A DNA stretch of 64,000 nt from Craspedostauros australis (Eukaryota; Bacillariophyta; Bacillariophyceae; Mastogloiales; Achnanthaceae), in the NCBI GenBank assembly GCA_026770025.1, contig JAMXDE010000009.1, positions 186,001-250,000 on the forward strand. Reading direction: 5' to 3'. Below are positions 20,734-31,083 of the stretch, in pieces; the stretch's first letter is position 1, and each line of letters starts with the position of its first letter. Made by a program: the position numbers and the translations under genes. The notes under the pieces were generated by a model. It was not told where the DNA came from and searched no databases. It saw only the letters and a program-made list of their open reading frames with translations.

Positions 20734-22239
20734 CTTTGCTGTTATCTTCGTCGCCGTCGTGACACTGCTTCTGTACGGCGGGCGCATTTGTACGCGTGCA
20801 TGTATGCGTACGTGCCACGAGAGTGGGTTGGTACGGATCACGTATGGGTTGAGATTGGCAATGCGCGCATCAGGCATAAGTTTGGCAGCGAGTTTCGTCC
20901 CACGAAGAACGGCAACGATTGTGAACGTTGCAGTGATGTGTTCGTTTGTGTGTGCCAAATTGTTGGAATGTGGAATGACGGGAGACGTGGTGGGGAGCAA
21001 CGACAACGACGGCAATCAATGAAGATCAACGATATCCATCAATCGACACAACATCGCAACGATTCGATCACGTCAAGATTGCACACACAGGAGGTATCAG
21101 TTGCGTGTGCGAAGGGAAGGGGAGAGAAGGAACGATGGTGATGGCAAAGAGCAGCATGAGTTAATTCGGCTTGGAGAAGGTGCGAGATTTGAACACCTGG
21201 ATGTGGAGTGGTGCGCGTCTGGCATTGGCATGACATGAGGCACCCTGAACGAGATGGTCGCCACCGACAGGCGCCGCAGCACTACTGCATAACGAGCCGC
21301 GAAGATTGACTGGACCATATAGTAGATATGGTGCTCATACTCGTAGGTATCTTGCATCTCGAGCGTTGGTTTGTGCTGCTGCATCATCTGCGACGCTATC
21401 CGTGGTTCGCGTGCGTCTTGACGTCGGTTTTGCAAATGAATGCAGTCTCCGTTGTGTAGGTGTGCGTCTGTGCGTGCTCGTCTGTGCATGTGAGTTGTCG
21501 ATTCTTCCTCATGCATCAGCCAGGCTTCCATCCCCCTTTCTTCATGATGTGCACGTACCTTTTGAGTTGTTTCTCTTCGTTGCGGCCTCAGGGAGGTTTG
21601 TCGTCTCCTTCCAATGCCCTGTTGGTTGTTAGTTGTTAGTTGTTAGTTGTTAGTTGATTGCTGATTGCTGATTGCTGATTGCTGGCGTTTCCAATCTGAT
21701 GATTGATTTGTTTTGTGAGCCTTTGTGTCGTTTTCGAAGGCAACGAAGTGATTCCTGCGAATATCGCGAGTGTGTTGCGTGTTCGATGTGCCATGAGTGT
21801 GCGAGATGCCCGTGCTGCTGCAACCACCGACACCAGCTCAGGTCTTCAACCGGAGGAGGAGAAAGCACCCTCACGGCTGCGACTTCTGCTACACAGATAC
21901 AACATACACCACGTCCCTTCACCGGAATCGTGCTCAGACGAGAGAAACACTTTGACCACTGGAACTATCCGTGCGACCATCGCCTGTACCCAAGACTTGA
22001 CATACTCATGACACCATAGTCATCCTGTATACGTACTTATGAGAGGCTGTCATTGTGCTACTTCTATTCTGTTGTGACATGTTTGTTATGTATTCCATTC
22101 ACACCATTATCTTGGTTTCCAATGTGACTGGAACACCCAACATATTGCCGGATTTTGACGTTGCGAACTCGTAACTGGGACTCAAAACACAGCGTCGACA
22201 CAGAAAAGTGCACCAGCCGAAAACCTGAAAAGCGTACTA
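20734..22239. other. gene-free stretch with short tandem repeats
   Basis: No supported gene. Contains adjacent simple repeats at about 21627-21684: 7-bp GTTAGTT units followed by GATTGCT units. Confidence 0.5.
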
Positions 22240-22959
22240 CTATACTTCATTGATCGTTGGGTGTTGTTGCGGTGAGAGAGGATCCTGCTTCGTGAAGGGG
22301 CACCATGGGGTGTCTTCCAATTTGGGAATAAGAGCGTTGCGGAACACGAATACGACGATTAGGACGTCCGAGAACACGAACGGAATGTACATTTTCGACG
22401 TTCTGTCCTCTTGGCCAACAGTAGATGGCCCAGGCCGAACCCAGAACACTCGTCGATCCTGGAGGCACCATGGATTTATCCCTGCCCTGGGAACAAGCGC
22501 GGGCAAAACGCGAAGGGTGACCGAGGACCACTCCCCCACCAGCTCTCTGTCATGGAGTGGTTTTACGAGGCGAAGGGTGGGCCTCGAAGCCCAATTGCAC
22601 AACATCAATCGAAGATGCGCACAGAGATCGAGTCCCGCTGGAACAGACATCACCAAAACACGCTTCGCGACCTCAAACATTAGAGAGTTATCGCATGTAA
22701 CTTTAATGAGTCCCGGGGTACAAAATAACCTGATAGAGATATTTTTCGGGGGGTACGGGCGAGCCAGCCACTCCTTGGATTTACATGCCATGCGTTTTGA
22801 AGCTCTTATTTCACATGCCATGTAACTCAGTTGAGATTCAATAAGGGACAGACTATTACCGAACACGGTATCAACCCGATGGGAGAAATTCCTGTTTTGG
22901 CGCGAAATCTTCCGACTTGATCGACCACCAAATCTTTTCTCCTCCTTTCTCTCCTCCAT
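22240..22959 (-). CDS. hypothetical 239-codon open frame
   Basis: The frame opens with a true ATG at 22959 (MEERKEEKRFGG) and ends at 22240. It has no recognised domain, signal peptide or repeat. The opposite strand also carries long frames over the same bases (22250-22825 and 22411-22683), which lowers confidence that any is coding. Surroundings are gene-poor and rich in retroelement debris. It may be a decayed transposable-element gene or chance. Confidence 0.25.
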   Translation of the reverse strand: MEERKEEKRFGGRSSRKISRQNRNFSHRVDTVFGNSLSLIESQLSYMACEIRASKRMACKSKEWLARPYPPKNISIRLFCTPGLIKVTCDNSLMFEVAKRVLVMSVPAGLDLCAHLRLMLCNWASRPTLRLVKPLHDRELVGEWSSVTLRVLPALVPRAGINPWCLQDRRVFWVRPGPSTVGQEDRTSKMYIPFVFSDVLIVVFVFRNALIPKLEDTPWCPFTKQDPLSPQQHPTINEV

Positions 22960-24033
22960 TCACGAATCCATCATGACTCAAACCTGACCGACCTGACTCA
23001 CACCCCACTTGGGAACTATATGCTCTTCAGATCCTCCTTACTACAATATACCTCGATTCCTTCATGCTGATGACTACCACACTACCACCGTGGTCTCAAC
23101 ATGCGTATCCAACTTGCTTCAACTCAAGCAATGGAATCCGAGGGTCAGCTTCAGCCACAGCCACTACTTCATGATCGTCATCACTGATTGTCATGACCTA
23201 CACTGCAGTGTAACTACATGTGCGGAGAGCAAAGCACTGTATTGATTGTCTATTCTGTTGCACTGAATCAAGTGCATCAGTGCAGGGTCTCGCCAAGTTG
23301 TGTGGCATCGTTTCTTCACCCTACTAACACCAACAAGCTAACTCATAATAACAGACAAGGATTAGCTACAAAGCACTCTACTACCCATCGTTACAGTTAT
23401 AACTCTTCAACCAGTACACCTCTCTTGAACTGCATCACACGGCTATCCCGAAGCTGGCAGATTCACGAGGCATTCTCCACCGATTCGCGCCGACTACGCC
23501 CGAATCCTAACTAACTCCAACAGTCCCGCCAAATGAGAACTCCACGCGGAAGTAAAGTGAATTGACAATTTGTTACCCAATCATAGTCGCACACTTCTGG
23601 TCTATTTGCATGTTCATCGTTCTTGAGTTTGCCTTGTTTCTTTTTTAGATTAGCGTCGATGTGAACGGTTCGACCCAATTTTCGTGGTCGAAAGGATCGT
23701 GTTTCTCCGCGCGTCCTTCGTTGCGTCTGTTGGTGCGGCTGCCGCAAAATCGCGGGCAGATGGCGCGAAAACAAACAAAACAACAACAAGCCGGTTGCGA
23801 CGTCTTCTCTGCCCATGTTCAGCCTGAACATCCAATCGCATCCTTCGTGCACACATACAATGGTATCTGCGGCGCGAACTGCTCGTGTGCAATTCTAATT
23901 CATCGTCGTCATCCTCATCATCCTCGCCGCCATGCCTGTGAACGTCCAGTGCATGCTTTCCAAGATGCGCGGAGGAGGGCACGCACATTCCTCCAACTAG
24001 TCCATGGTACTCCCTGTCGTCATTATCAGCATC
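22960..24033. other. gene-free stretch between unknown frame and copia relic
   Basis: Roughly 1 kb without a supported gene or RNA. Short frames only. Confidence 0.5.
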
Positions 24034-24833
24034 TGTCAAGATGTATATGTGAGTATATGTCAAGATGTACGAGTATATGTGCATCGTTCACACGTTATTC
24101 TCTCATACGCACTTGGACGGTACAACTATACTCGTGTCGATAGTATACTGTGATTCGTCAGAATTACAGTGGAAATGGAACACACGAAAATGAGCAGAAT
24201 TTCTGGAGGAAATTTGCAATCGACGATTTCTGAGAGAATTAGAACATCGTCCGTCCATCCATCAATGGTACCAAGAGAATCTCGAGGTACTTCCCAACTA
24301 AACCTCAGATGACGATATCATCTGACAGACGACTGCATCACCAATGGAATGTGACATCTGGAGAGCAGAAGGACGCCTACTGATGTTGACAGGATGTCAT
24401 TGTGTCACCACGTCAACATCTGTCTCCAAGTCAGAGCAGGAGGGGAAGATCCAATGACTGAAGAGGATCAGCATCATGGATACAGAAGGTGAACTTCAAA
24501 TGGTAAGTACTCATGGAGTAGAAGCCAGTACTGAATGAATGGAGTGTCGAATGTGGAGTACGCATTGAACATGGAGTATCGTGTAGCACGAAGCACACAA
24601 TACTGAGACAGAGAGAGAGAGAATACAGAGAGGAGCAAGAGAGCATCTTGCGTACCGACTCATAGTCGGAGACCAAATCTATGAAACAGATTGAAGCGCC
24701 AAGAGCATCGGGCAAGAGAACGAAAGGACACCAAGAGGATCGGAGTGCCAACGTAATGAAATAGCAAACGAACGACTATCAACCAATACCATCTTCCACG
24801 ATCGTAGGCTTCCAATCACGGAACTTGCCAACA
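24034..24833 (-). mobile_element. second copy of copia 5' leader, inverted relative to the adjacent 3' end
   Basis: An 800-bp sequence nearly identical to 16008-16805, in the same absolute orientation, so its retroelement sense strand is minus. It lacks its LTR. Its PBS-side end (ccaaca at 24833) abuts, without a gap, RNase H coding sequence of a copia element running on the + strand. The junction is an internal inversion. Confidence 0.7.
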
Positions 24834-25430
24834 CGTGGGAGCGATCTTCATCGCCTCCAACCCATCAACATCTGCGAGGACACGACACATCGACATCCGA
24901 CATCACTTCATCCCAGAACTGATTACGAACGGAGAAGCTAGAACCAAATTTGTGCGTTCTGAAGATAGCATCGCAGACGGCTTCACGAAAAATACCAAAA
25001 GGAGATCTACGACAATCACAAGCACCACTTCATCCAACTGCGCTCCGCAATGGATTAACGGTGGACAGATTTTGGACTGATGATGAATTGATGGATTGAT
25101 GAGAATGATGAGAGTGATGAGAGAAAAGAAAAGGGAGGATGAAGACAGGATGAAATGTTGTCGATGCGACAATGGAAGGGTGTTAGGAATCGAGGGTACG
25201 ACTTTGTTGAGATACCCATGATTGCCGCACCTCCCAAACATTATTCGTCACACCTTTGGATATTATTCATTTCACCCGTGAACCAAATCACGTGTGACTG
25301 ATCTCAGTCTTACCAAGGAAAAACAGCCTGTCCTCTCTGAATCAAGAAAAGCCACGACATCAAGAAGCAGGATGTTCCAACATCAAACATGACATCGTGA
25401 CAAATCAGACAACGACGGCATAGGGGAAGA
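24834..25430 (+). mobile_element. Ty1/copia 3' end: RNase H remnant, polypurine tract and 3' LTR
   Basis: 24834-25080 encodes the C-terminus of copia RNase H (GAIFIASNPSTSARTRHIDI, RHHFIPEL, then EDSIADGFTK, the usual ADxxTK end). About 100 bases later a purine-rich tract (AATGGAAGGG) precedes an LTR starting TGTTAGGAATCG at 25181. The LTR aligns with the reverse complement of 17082-16806 to about 25430, where similarity fades just short of the expected CA end. The rest of pol and gag is absent. Confidence 0.8.
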
Positions 25431-26177
25431 TCGATGACCAGCAGGTTCGTGATCACCTCATCTGGAGAATAAGACACATGCCTCCCGCGGACTAGAACAA
25501 TTCAGAACAATTCAGAAAAGGGCATCAAGCTGACACCAATCGTAAAACAGGTGTCACGAGATCAAGGGCGAAACCTGTGACAAGTCAAGTGCATGACTGC
25601 GGAATCGTACCGCATGAATGTAGATGATGATATGAATGATAAAGATGCCTGATGAAAGGATCGATGAATACAAGCGAGGATGCATGACGAAGACAACATG
25701 AATGTAACAGTATGACGTGATGCTGCTACAGAAGATGCTAGATGTGAAATGAAGGTCGAAAGAGATGAAGAGATTGAGCTCACAGTTCTAAAATGGTACG
25801 ATCTAATAACAGATTAGGTTCCTACTAACTTTAACCCCGGATTTCCAACATGCCCTTGCCACGGGCATGACGACCTCCTCTTCCTGTCCGTCCCTGTGCC
25901 ATTGTCGATGGCTTTCGGGGAGTTCGGTTGGCTTTGCCAGCGTTGTTTTGTGCGTCGGTGCGCACCATGGTCGAAGATTTTGGTCTGGTAGGGTTTCTAC
26001 ATGTTCTACGTAAAGTTTTTTGTACTGGTCCTACGTACGTCATCAACAGTGGAAGAGTCACGGGACTATCCCCTCCAATCGTTCAAATGGAGGAGCAGGG
26101 CGCTCTCTTTCTCAGCATTGTTCTTTGTCACGGTCTCTTCATGAGAATGCTATTGTAGAAGAGATAATAAGTAGACA
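25431..26177. other. gene-free AT-richer stretch
   Basis: About 750 bases after the LTR with no supported gene. Short frames on both strands only. Confidence 0.5.
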
Positions 26178-26609
26178 ATGATCATGGCCAAGGAGAGCTG
26201 CTCTCTGCACTCCATCGTTGGCTTTGTCTGTCGTGTTACTACACGTTCGCCAAATGCCTCTCTCGTTTTCTTTCGTAGCTTTTCCATCCAGTCATGTTTA
26301 ATCATGTTTGAAATTCTTCGTCGCCGGATGGCATTCAATCGTGGACTTGACTTCTCCCAAACGTGTATTACAACTTTTTGCCTCACAAAAAACAACACGG
26401 AGGCAAAACTCTGTCGTGCTTTTGTGACACGCATCATGTGCGATCTGTGGCGTTGCATTGCACTGCAGACTTTCCGGTTTATGAGCAACTCATGTTTCCA
26501 AAAGGTCAGCAGCAACATCATTGACGCAGCGGTTCATCTTCACGGCGGGATCACCTGGGATATGGATGTTGCGCACACACAACAACAGATGAGCCACGGC
26601 TTGGAGTAA
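26178..26609 (+). pseudogene. probable acyl-CoA dehydrogenase relic (C-terminal part)
   Basis: A 143-codon open segment in which residues about 43-135 resemble the C-terminal helical domain of acyl-CoA dehydrogenases. RRRMAFNRGL recalls the family's ERxAFGKxL, TEAKLCRAFV recalls TExxxCRAFV, and VSSNIIDAAVHLHGGI followed by WDMDVAH recalls the VAxxAVQLHGGxG(Y/F)xWE signature. Conserved positions are separated by insertions and substitutions, and the N-terminal and middle FAD-binding domains are not found nearby. I read it as a decayed fragment, possibly carried by retroelement activity. Similarity is by eye and modest. Confidence 0.4.
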
Positions 26610-27636
26610 CCCCACACAACCGTACAGGACGCGGAATTACCACGACGAACACGGATGCATGACATTCTCGACAGGAGAGACAGTCGCATCACTCCTTGCC
26701 ACCCCTCGACACTCATCCTTTTTGTTGCTTTTGGCTGTGGCGGTCGCGTCTGAAACTGAGCAGGAACGATGAGCAAACACTCTTTTTGCATCGCTCATTC
26801 TTTTTTGTTCCTGTTTCGTTTCGTTCCTGGCTTGGTGTTGTCTGAGTGTGCGGCAATATCGTCCAGCGTATTGCTGGAGTGGTTCCTTGCAAGCTGATTC
26901 CAACATTGATTCGTTCGTTCGCTGCTTCATCTTTGCTTGACGAGAGCCATTCGAAGTGCATATGTTGGCTCCATAGCATCCATGTGGGTGTGATGATCTT
27001 TCAGATGAACAAGGATGCATCTCAACTTCCGTCATTGAACAATGGAACGATGACGACACGGGGGGACAAGGGTGTTCAAGCTTAACTATTGTAGAATACA
27101 GAAGATACAAACATTCATCGTCATATTGGAAGTCTTGAGATCCGAAGGAGACTGGACAGGAAACGCCATGAACTACAATGTATTACGTGCCAAGGAGTAT
27201 CAACTGGATAGTCTTCTTCGTGATAGAACCAATCTGTCTGTCTGCCTGTCCGGTTGCGCATGATTTCACTCTTCCGATTCTGACGTACTTTTCTCAGTCA
27301 CACACATCACCAGCTCTGCAATTCTCGTCATCGACTTCCTCGTTGTCATCGCCATCGCCATCATCGTCCTCCGATCCAAACCACCGCCAACTCAGAATCC
27401 ATTCCGAAGATCCACCATCTTCTACGACTACAACTGGTGCAACTTCCAAAAGGATCCCAATTGATTCATACTCGTGCGTACATACAAGAGCACTCTGAAG
27501 TTCTATTCTGCAATTCCGCATTTCAGAACTCTCGGGACGATCTCATCTTTCTGCACAAGCACAACTACAGTCCAACTGTACGCGCCTTGCATACCACACG
27601 CACAGTACCATACTACTACATACGCATCAATCAACA
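26610..27636. other. gene-free stretch upstream of the epimerase-like gene
   Basis: No supported gene. The A/C-rich stretch at about 27540-27636 is probably the leader of the next gene. Confidence 0.5.
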
Positions 27637-28872
27637 ATGAAAGTGACAACATCCGCAATCGCAGTTCTGGTCGGTTGCTTCTGCAGCTCTGCCTCCGGAT
27701 TCGCAGTCGTCGGCCACAGCGTCAGTAGCGTGGACAGCTTCAGCAGCAACGTGAAGAAGGGAAACAACGCAAGATTCACCACCTCCACCCAACTCTCCGC
27801 CAACTTCCTCGAGAATCTGTTTGGCGGCATGTCGCAGCCATCATCCGGCGGCAGCCAGTTCTACACGATCGGCATCACGGGTTCCACCGGTCTGATCGGA
27901 ACGGCCCTGCAAGACGAGCTGAAGCAATGCGCCACCATCAACGGCAAGCCCATCAAGGTGATCCGCCTGTCGCGTGCACCCGAGGCCGGCGTCTACGATG
28001 CCGCAAGCGAGGACGACTGCATCATGTTGGCATGGAATCCCAAGGGCGCATCCTCGGCCGAAGTCATTGACGCCGCCGCTCTGAAGGACATGGACGCGCT
28101 CGTGCATCTGTGTGGTGAGAACATCAGCACGGGATTGGGAGCCGGACCATTGGCCGCCCTGGGCGTGCAGGCCTGGAGCCCGGCCAAGAAGCAGGAGATC
28201 CTGGACTCGCGCGTCGTCACGACGACGGCCTTGGCGCAGGCCCTGACCGATTCCAAATCCAAATTGAGCTTCCTCACGTCGTCGGGCATCGGCATCTACG
28301 GCAGCGACTTCTTCGGCACAGACGCCGAGGCCGCCACGGAGTCCACCGACGTGACCGACACGTCAGGCTTCCTGGCCGAGGTCAGTTGCCAATGGGAGGA
28401 CGCCGCGAAAGCCGCCAAATCCAGCGGCTCGCGCATCGTCAACCTGCGCACGGGTGTCGTCATGAGCAAGAAGGGCGGCGCCTTGTCCAAGCTTTACCCG
28501 CTGTTCCTCGTCGGTGGCGGCGGCAACGTCGGGGATGGCGAACAGTGCTTCCCCGCCATCTCGGCACGAGATATGTCTCGCGCCATCGTGCACACCATCC
28601 AGACGCCCAGCCTGAAGGGACCCGTCAACATGTGCGCACCCGAAGTGCCGACCAACGCACAATTCACAAAGGCGTTGGGATCCGTGCTGAACCGACCGAC
28701 CTTGGTGCCATTCCCGGCCTTCGCCGCCGAGCTCATGTTTGGCGAGATGGGGAAGGAGGTGTTGCTGGGTGGCGTCAAGGCAACGCCTACCAAGCTCCTG
28801 ACAAGCGGATTCGAGTTCTTGCATCCCACCATCGAAGAGTCGTTGGAATCGGCCGTTAATGAGAGCATCTAA
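27637..28872 (+). CDS. SDR39U1/YfcH-type NAD(P)-dependent epimerase-like protein, probably plastid-targeted
   Basis: 411 aa, intronless, ATG at 27637 (caacaATGA). The N-terminus is a hydrophobic signal peptide ending CSSASGFAVV, close to the heterokont ASAFAP plastid site, followed by a Ser/Lys-rich transit-like region to about residue 70. The enzyme domain opens with the Rossmann glycine motif GITGSTGLIGTAL (about 79-91) and contains VHLCGENIS, LTSSGIGIYG, a Trp-Glu pair (CQWEDAA) and NLRTGVVMSKKGGAL. It ends with the GFEFLHPT motif typical of the TIGR01777/YfcH family (usually about 300 aa). The family is an extended SDR of unknown substrate; plant relatives are linked to chloroplast division/maintenance. 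Reaction not known. Confidence 0.85.
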   Translation: MKVTTSAIAVLVGCFCSSASGFAVVGHSVSSVDSFSSNVKKGNNARFTTSTQLSANFLENLFGGMSQPSSGGSQFYTIGITGSTGLIGTALQDELKQCATINGKPIKVIRLSRAPEAGVYDAASEDDCIMLAWNPKGASSAEVIDAAALKDMDALVHLCGENISTGLGAGPLAALGVQAWSPAKKQEILDSRVVTTTALAQALTDSKSKLSFLTSSGIGIYGSDFFGTDAEAATESTDVTDTSGFLAEVSCQWEDAAKAAKSSGSRIVNLRTGVVMSKKGGALSKLYPLFLVGGGGNVGDGEQCFPAISARDMSRAIVHTIQTPSLKGPVNMCAPEVPTNAQFTKALGSVLNRPTLVPFPAFAAELMFGEMGKEVLLGGVKATPTKLLTSGFEFLHPTIEESLESAVNESI

Positions 28873-29300
28873 TGTTATGTTATGCTAGGCTATGTCATGC
28901 TGTGGAGTGGAATGTTGTGGGGTATAGTGATGGATTGGAGTGGAGCAGAGAAGGGCAGAGATGGACAAAGTCGAGTATCGGATCGTACGACGTGAGCACG
29001 GTTGCAGGTACTCCTCCTCCACTGCATTCGCGGGCAGACGAGCAGCCGTACGTATGGAGATACGGGTCGATGAGAGCTATTTTATGTCATAACAGATCAC
29101 ATTCCACCCTTGACTACAAACCTCCATTTCATCCCATTCCACTCATCGCAAGGAATACGAAACGACCTTGAATTGCGCTCTAGTCGCAGATCGCACAACC
29201 CCATCAAAAGAAAGCGCCATGGTTGTGGAGACATAAGTTGCTTGTTCAAAGAAGTAATCTCTCCAGTACAAAAGAGCGAAGATCCTATCGGTTGCTACAT
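28873..29300. other. intergenic, convergent genes
   Basis: About 430 bases between two convergent gene ends. No gene recognised. Confidence 0.55.
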
Positions 29301-30587
29301 TCAATAATCCTCCGGCGACAGCAACCGCTTTCCCATCTCGTAGGACGACAGCATGATGGCGCATGCTGGAGCGACCTTGATCATGCGCGTGACGTTGCCA
29401 CGCCACAAACCAGCGAAGCCTTCGTCCAGCAGGATGGAACGCAGCGAGTCAAATGTGCCAGCCGATCTCGCAACGGCGGTGGCGCCCTGATGATCGCACG
29501 ATACTCCAGTGGCGGTGGTGGCGTACTGTTCCACCAGCGCGGTCTGGCGCCGCGTCTTGACGACGTCCAGGGGCGTGGTGCAGGCCGCGGCGACCATGCC
29601 GGAGACGGAGCCATTGAACAGCGCCTGTCCGAACTGCTGCAACGGCGTGAATCCATGTGACGTCTCGTCCGCCTGCTGTCTCCACATGGCCCGGAACTGC
29701 TCCAATACGGTCCAGTAGATGGCTGAGAATGGCACATCGCGCATCAACGTCGGCGAGAGCCCCTTGTACAGACCCCGCGTTCCTTCCCGCCGCACGATCT
29801 CCCGAAACTCGTTGGCGATGTCCGTGTTGGAAAAGCCGCACGACATCTTCGTGGTCGGCTTGCGATACGGCGTGGCGGCCGCCGCCTGCCTTGTACGCAC
29901 GAGTTCAAAGGGCGCAGTTGCGGCCGAAGCCACGACGCGGGCGCTGGCTCCGCAGAGGGCCGGGATCCAATTCTGATTCTGATCGTTGCGCCATCGCGCC
30001 ATGAGCTCCTCGTACGTGACGAAGTACAGAACCGTGTTGGGCACGCCCATGATGAGACCGGCGCCGAGTCCGGAGTAGATGCCGCGGAAGCCCTCCTTGG
30101 CGAATATGCGTCGCATCATGGCGATCGTCCCCAAGTTGGCGGACGGGTTGGCGCTTTGGATCGCCGCGGGAGAGCTCGTCGCAGTCTTGACGGCACCCGA
30201 GGCAACGGTCTCCGGTATGGCCATGTACGAATCAAAGTAGGGCACGGCGCTCTTCGGCAGCAGGCAATCCGTAAGGCCGGTGTTGAGCACGAATGTTCCG
30301 CATCCTTTCGGGCACAGAGACACGTTGGCTGCGGACGCCCTCTGCTTGTAGGCAGCCGTGGCAGCGGCCTGCTGACGGACCTTGACGACCTCCAGCGGCG
30401 TCACCGTCAGCGCAGTCACGATGGATCCCACGGAACCGGACACCAGCTTGACCCACGGCGGGGCCTCCTGCATGGTGCTGGGCGCCATGACGCCGTTCTC
30501 GCGATCCAATGGATGCGTAGCGAGCTCTATCGATGCGGAAGAGCTGTGCGGCTGCGTCCGTCGTCGGTCGATGCTCAGCTGGCTCAT
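29301..30587 (-). CDS. mitochondrial carrier, SLC25A39/SLC25A40 (Mtm1) type
   Basis: 428 aa, intronless. ATG at 30587 (MSQLSIDRRR) is chosen; the frame stays open upstream but with low-complexity Gly/Lys sequence. Three mitochondrial-carrier repeats are present with signature motifs PLEVVKVRQQ, PFELVRTRQ and PLDVVKTRRQ. Each is followed by the G-(L/I)-(Y/W)-(K/R/S)-G element (GFRGIYSGLG, GTRGLYKGLS, GFAGLWRGN). The first repeat holds a Cys-rich insert (CPKGCGTFVLNTGLTDC), as in the SLC25A39/40/Mtm1 group, whose members import glutathione into mitochondria and affect Mn/Fe handling. Located in the inner membrane with six helices. Subfamily assignment rests mainly on that insert. Confidence 0.85.
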   Translation of the reverse strand: MSQLSIDRRRTQPHSSSASIELATHPLDRENGVMAPSTMQEAPPWVKLVSGSVGSIVTALTVTPLEVVKVRQQAAATAAYKQRASAANVSLCPKGCGTFVLNTGLTDCLLPKSAVPYFDSYMAIPETVASGAVKTATSSPAAIQSANPSANLGTIAMMRRIFAKEGFRGIYSGLGAGLIMGVPNTVLYFVTYEELMARWRNDQNQNWIPALCGASARVVASAATAPFELVRTRQAAAATPYRKPTTKMSCGFSNTDIANEFREIVRREGTRGLYKGLSPTLMRDVPFSAIYWTVLEQFRAMWRQQADETSHGFTPLQQFGQALFNGSVSGMVAAACTTPLDVVKTRRQTALVEQYATTATGVSCDHQGATAVARSAGTFDSLRSILLDEGFAGLWRGNVTRMIKVAPACAIMLSSYEMGKRLLSPEDY

Positions 30588-31083
30588 TTTGCTTCCTTTG
30601 CCTCCTTTGCCTCCTTTGCTTCCTCTGCTTGCTGTTCGACCTCTGCTGCGACTGATGCAACGACACCCTTCACTCCTTGCGATGCAATCCAAACGTGAAC
30701 GGCAAAGTAATTGCAAGACAGTGGTACATGCTCGGACTCTCCTCCTTCCTCTCTTGCTTCCCCTCCAGGTATTGTGTGCAAAAGGGAACATCACGATCGA
30801 CGAAGAACAGATTTCCCCAACCAGCTCACACACAAACGTGCTAACGTGGATGGCCACACAGAACTCAATCGGGCTCGTGACTCACATGCACAAAACACAT
30901 CATCAAGTCGTGAATGACGCAACAAGGCTCCAAAACCATTCTGAAAAGGCCATTGTAATTAGCCTATTCATTCAAAACGAACCAGAAATCCTGGATCCGG
31001 CGAGTCGTCGTAGAAGTCTAAAACGATCAAACCAAGAGATCGAGAAAAGAGGTCAACTTCCTCATGTCCATCGTTACGTGACA
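30588..31083. other. intergenic upstream of the carrier
   Basis: About 500 bases. A CTTTGCCTC tandem repeat lies just upstream of the carrier start (about 30592-30630). No gene recognised. Confidence 0.5.

Noticed and set aside
24431-24751. Minus-strand ORF in the repeated 0.8-kb sequence (also 16484-16771)
   Set aside because: The two repeat copies do not keep the frame in a protein-like way; better explained as copia leader than as a gene.
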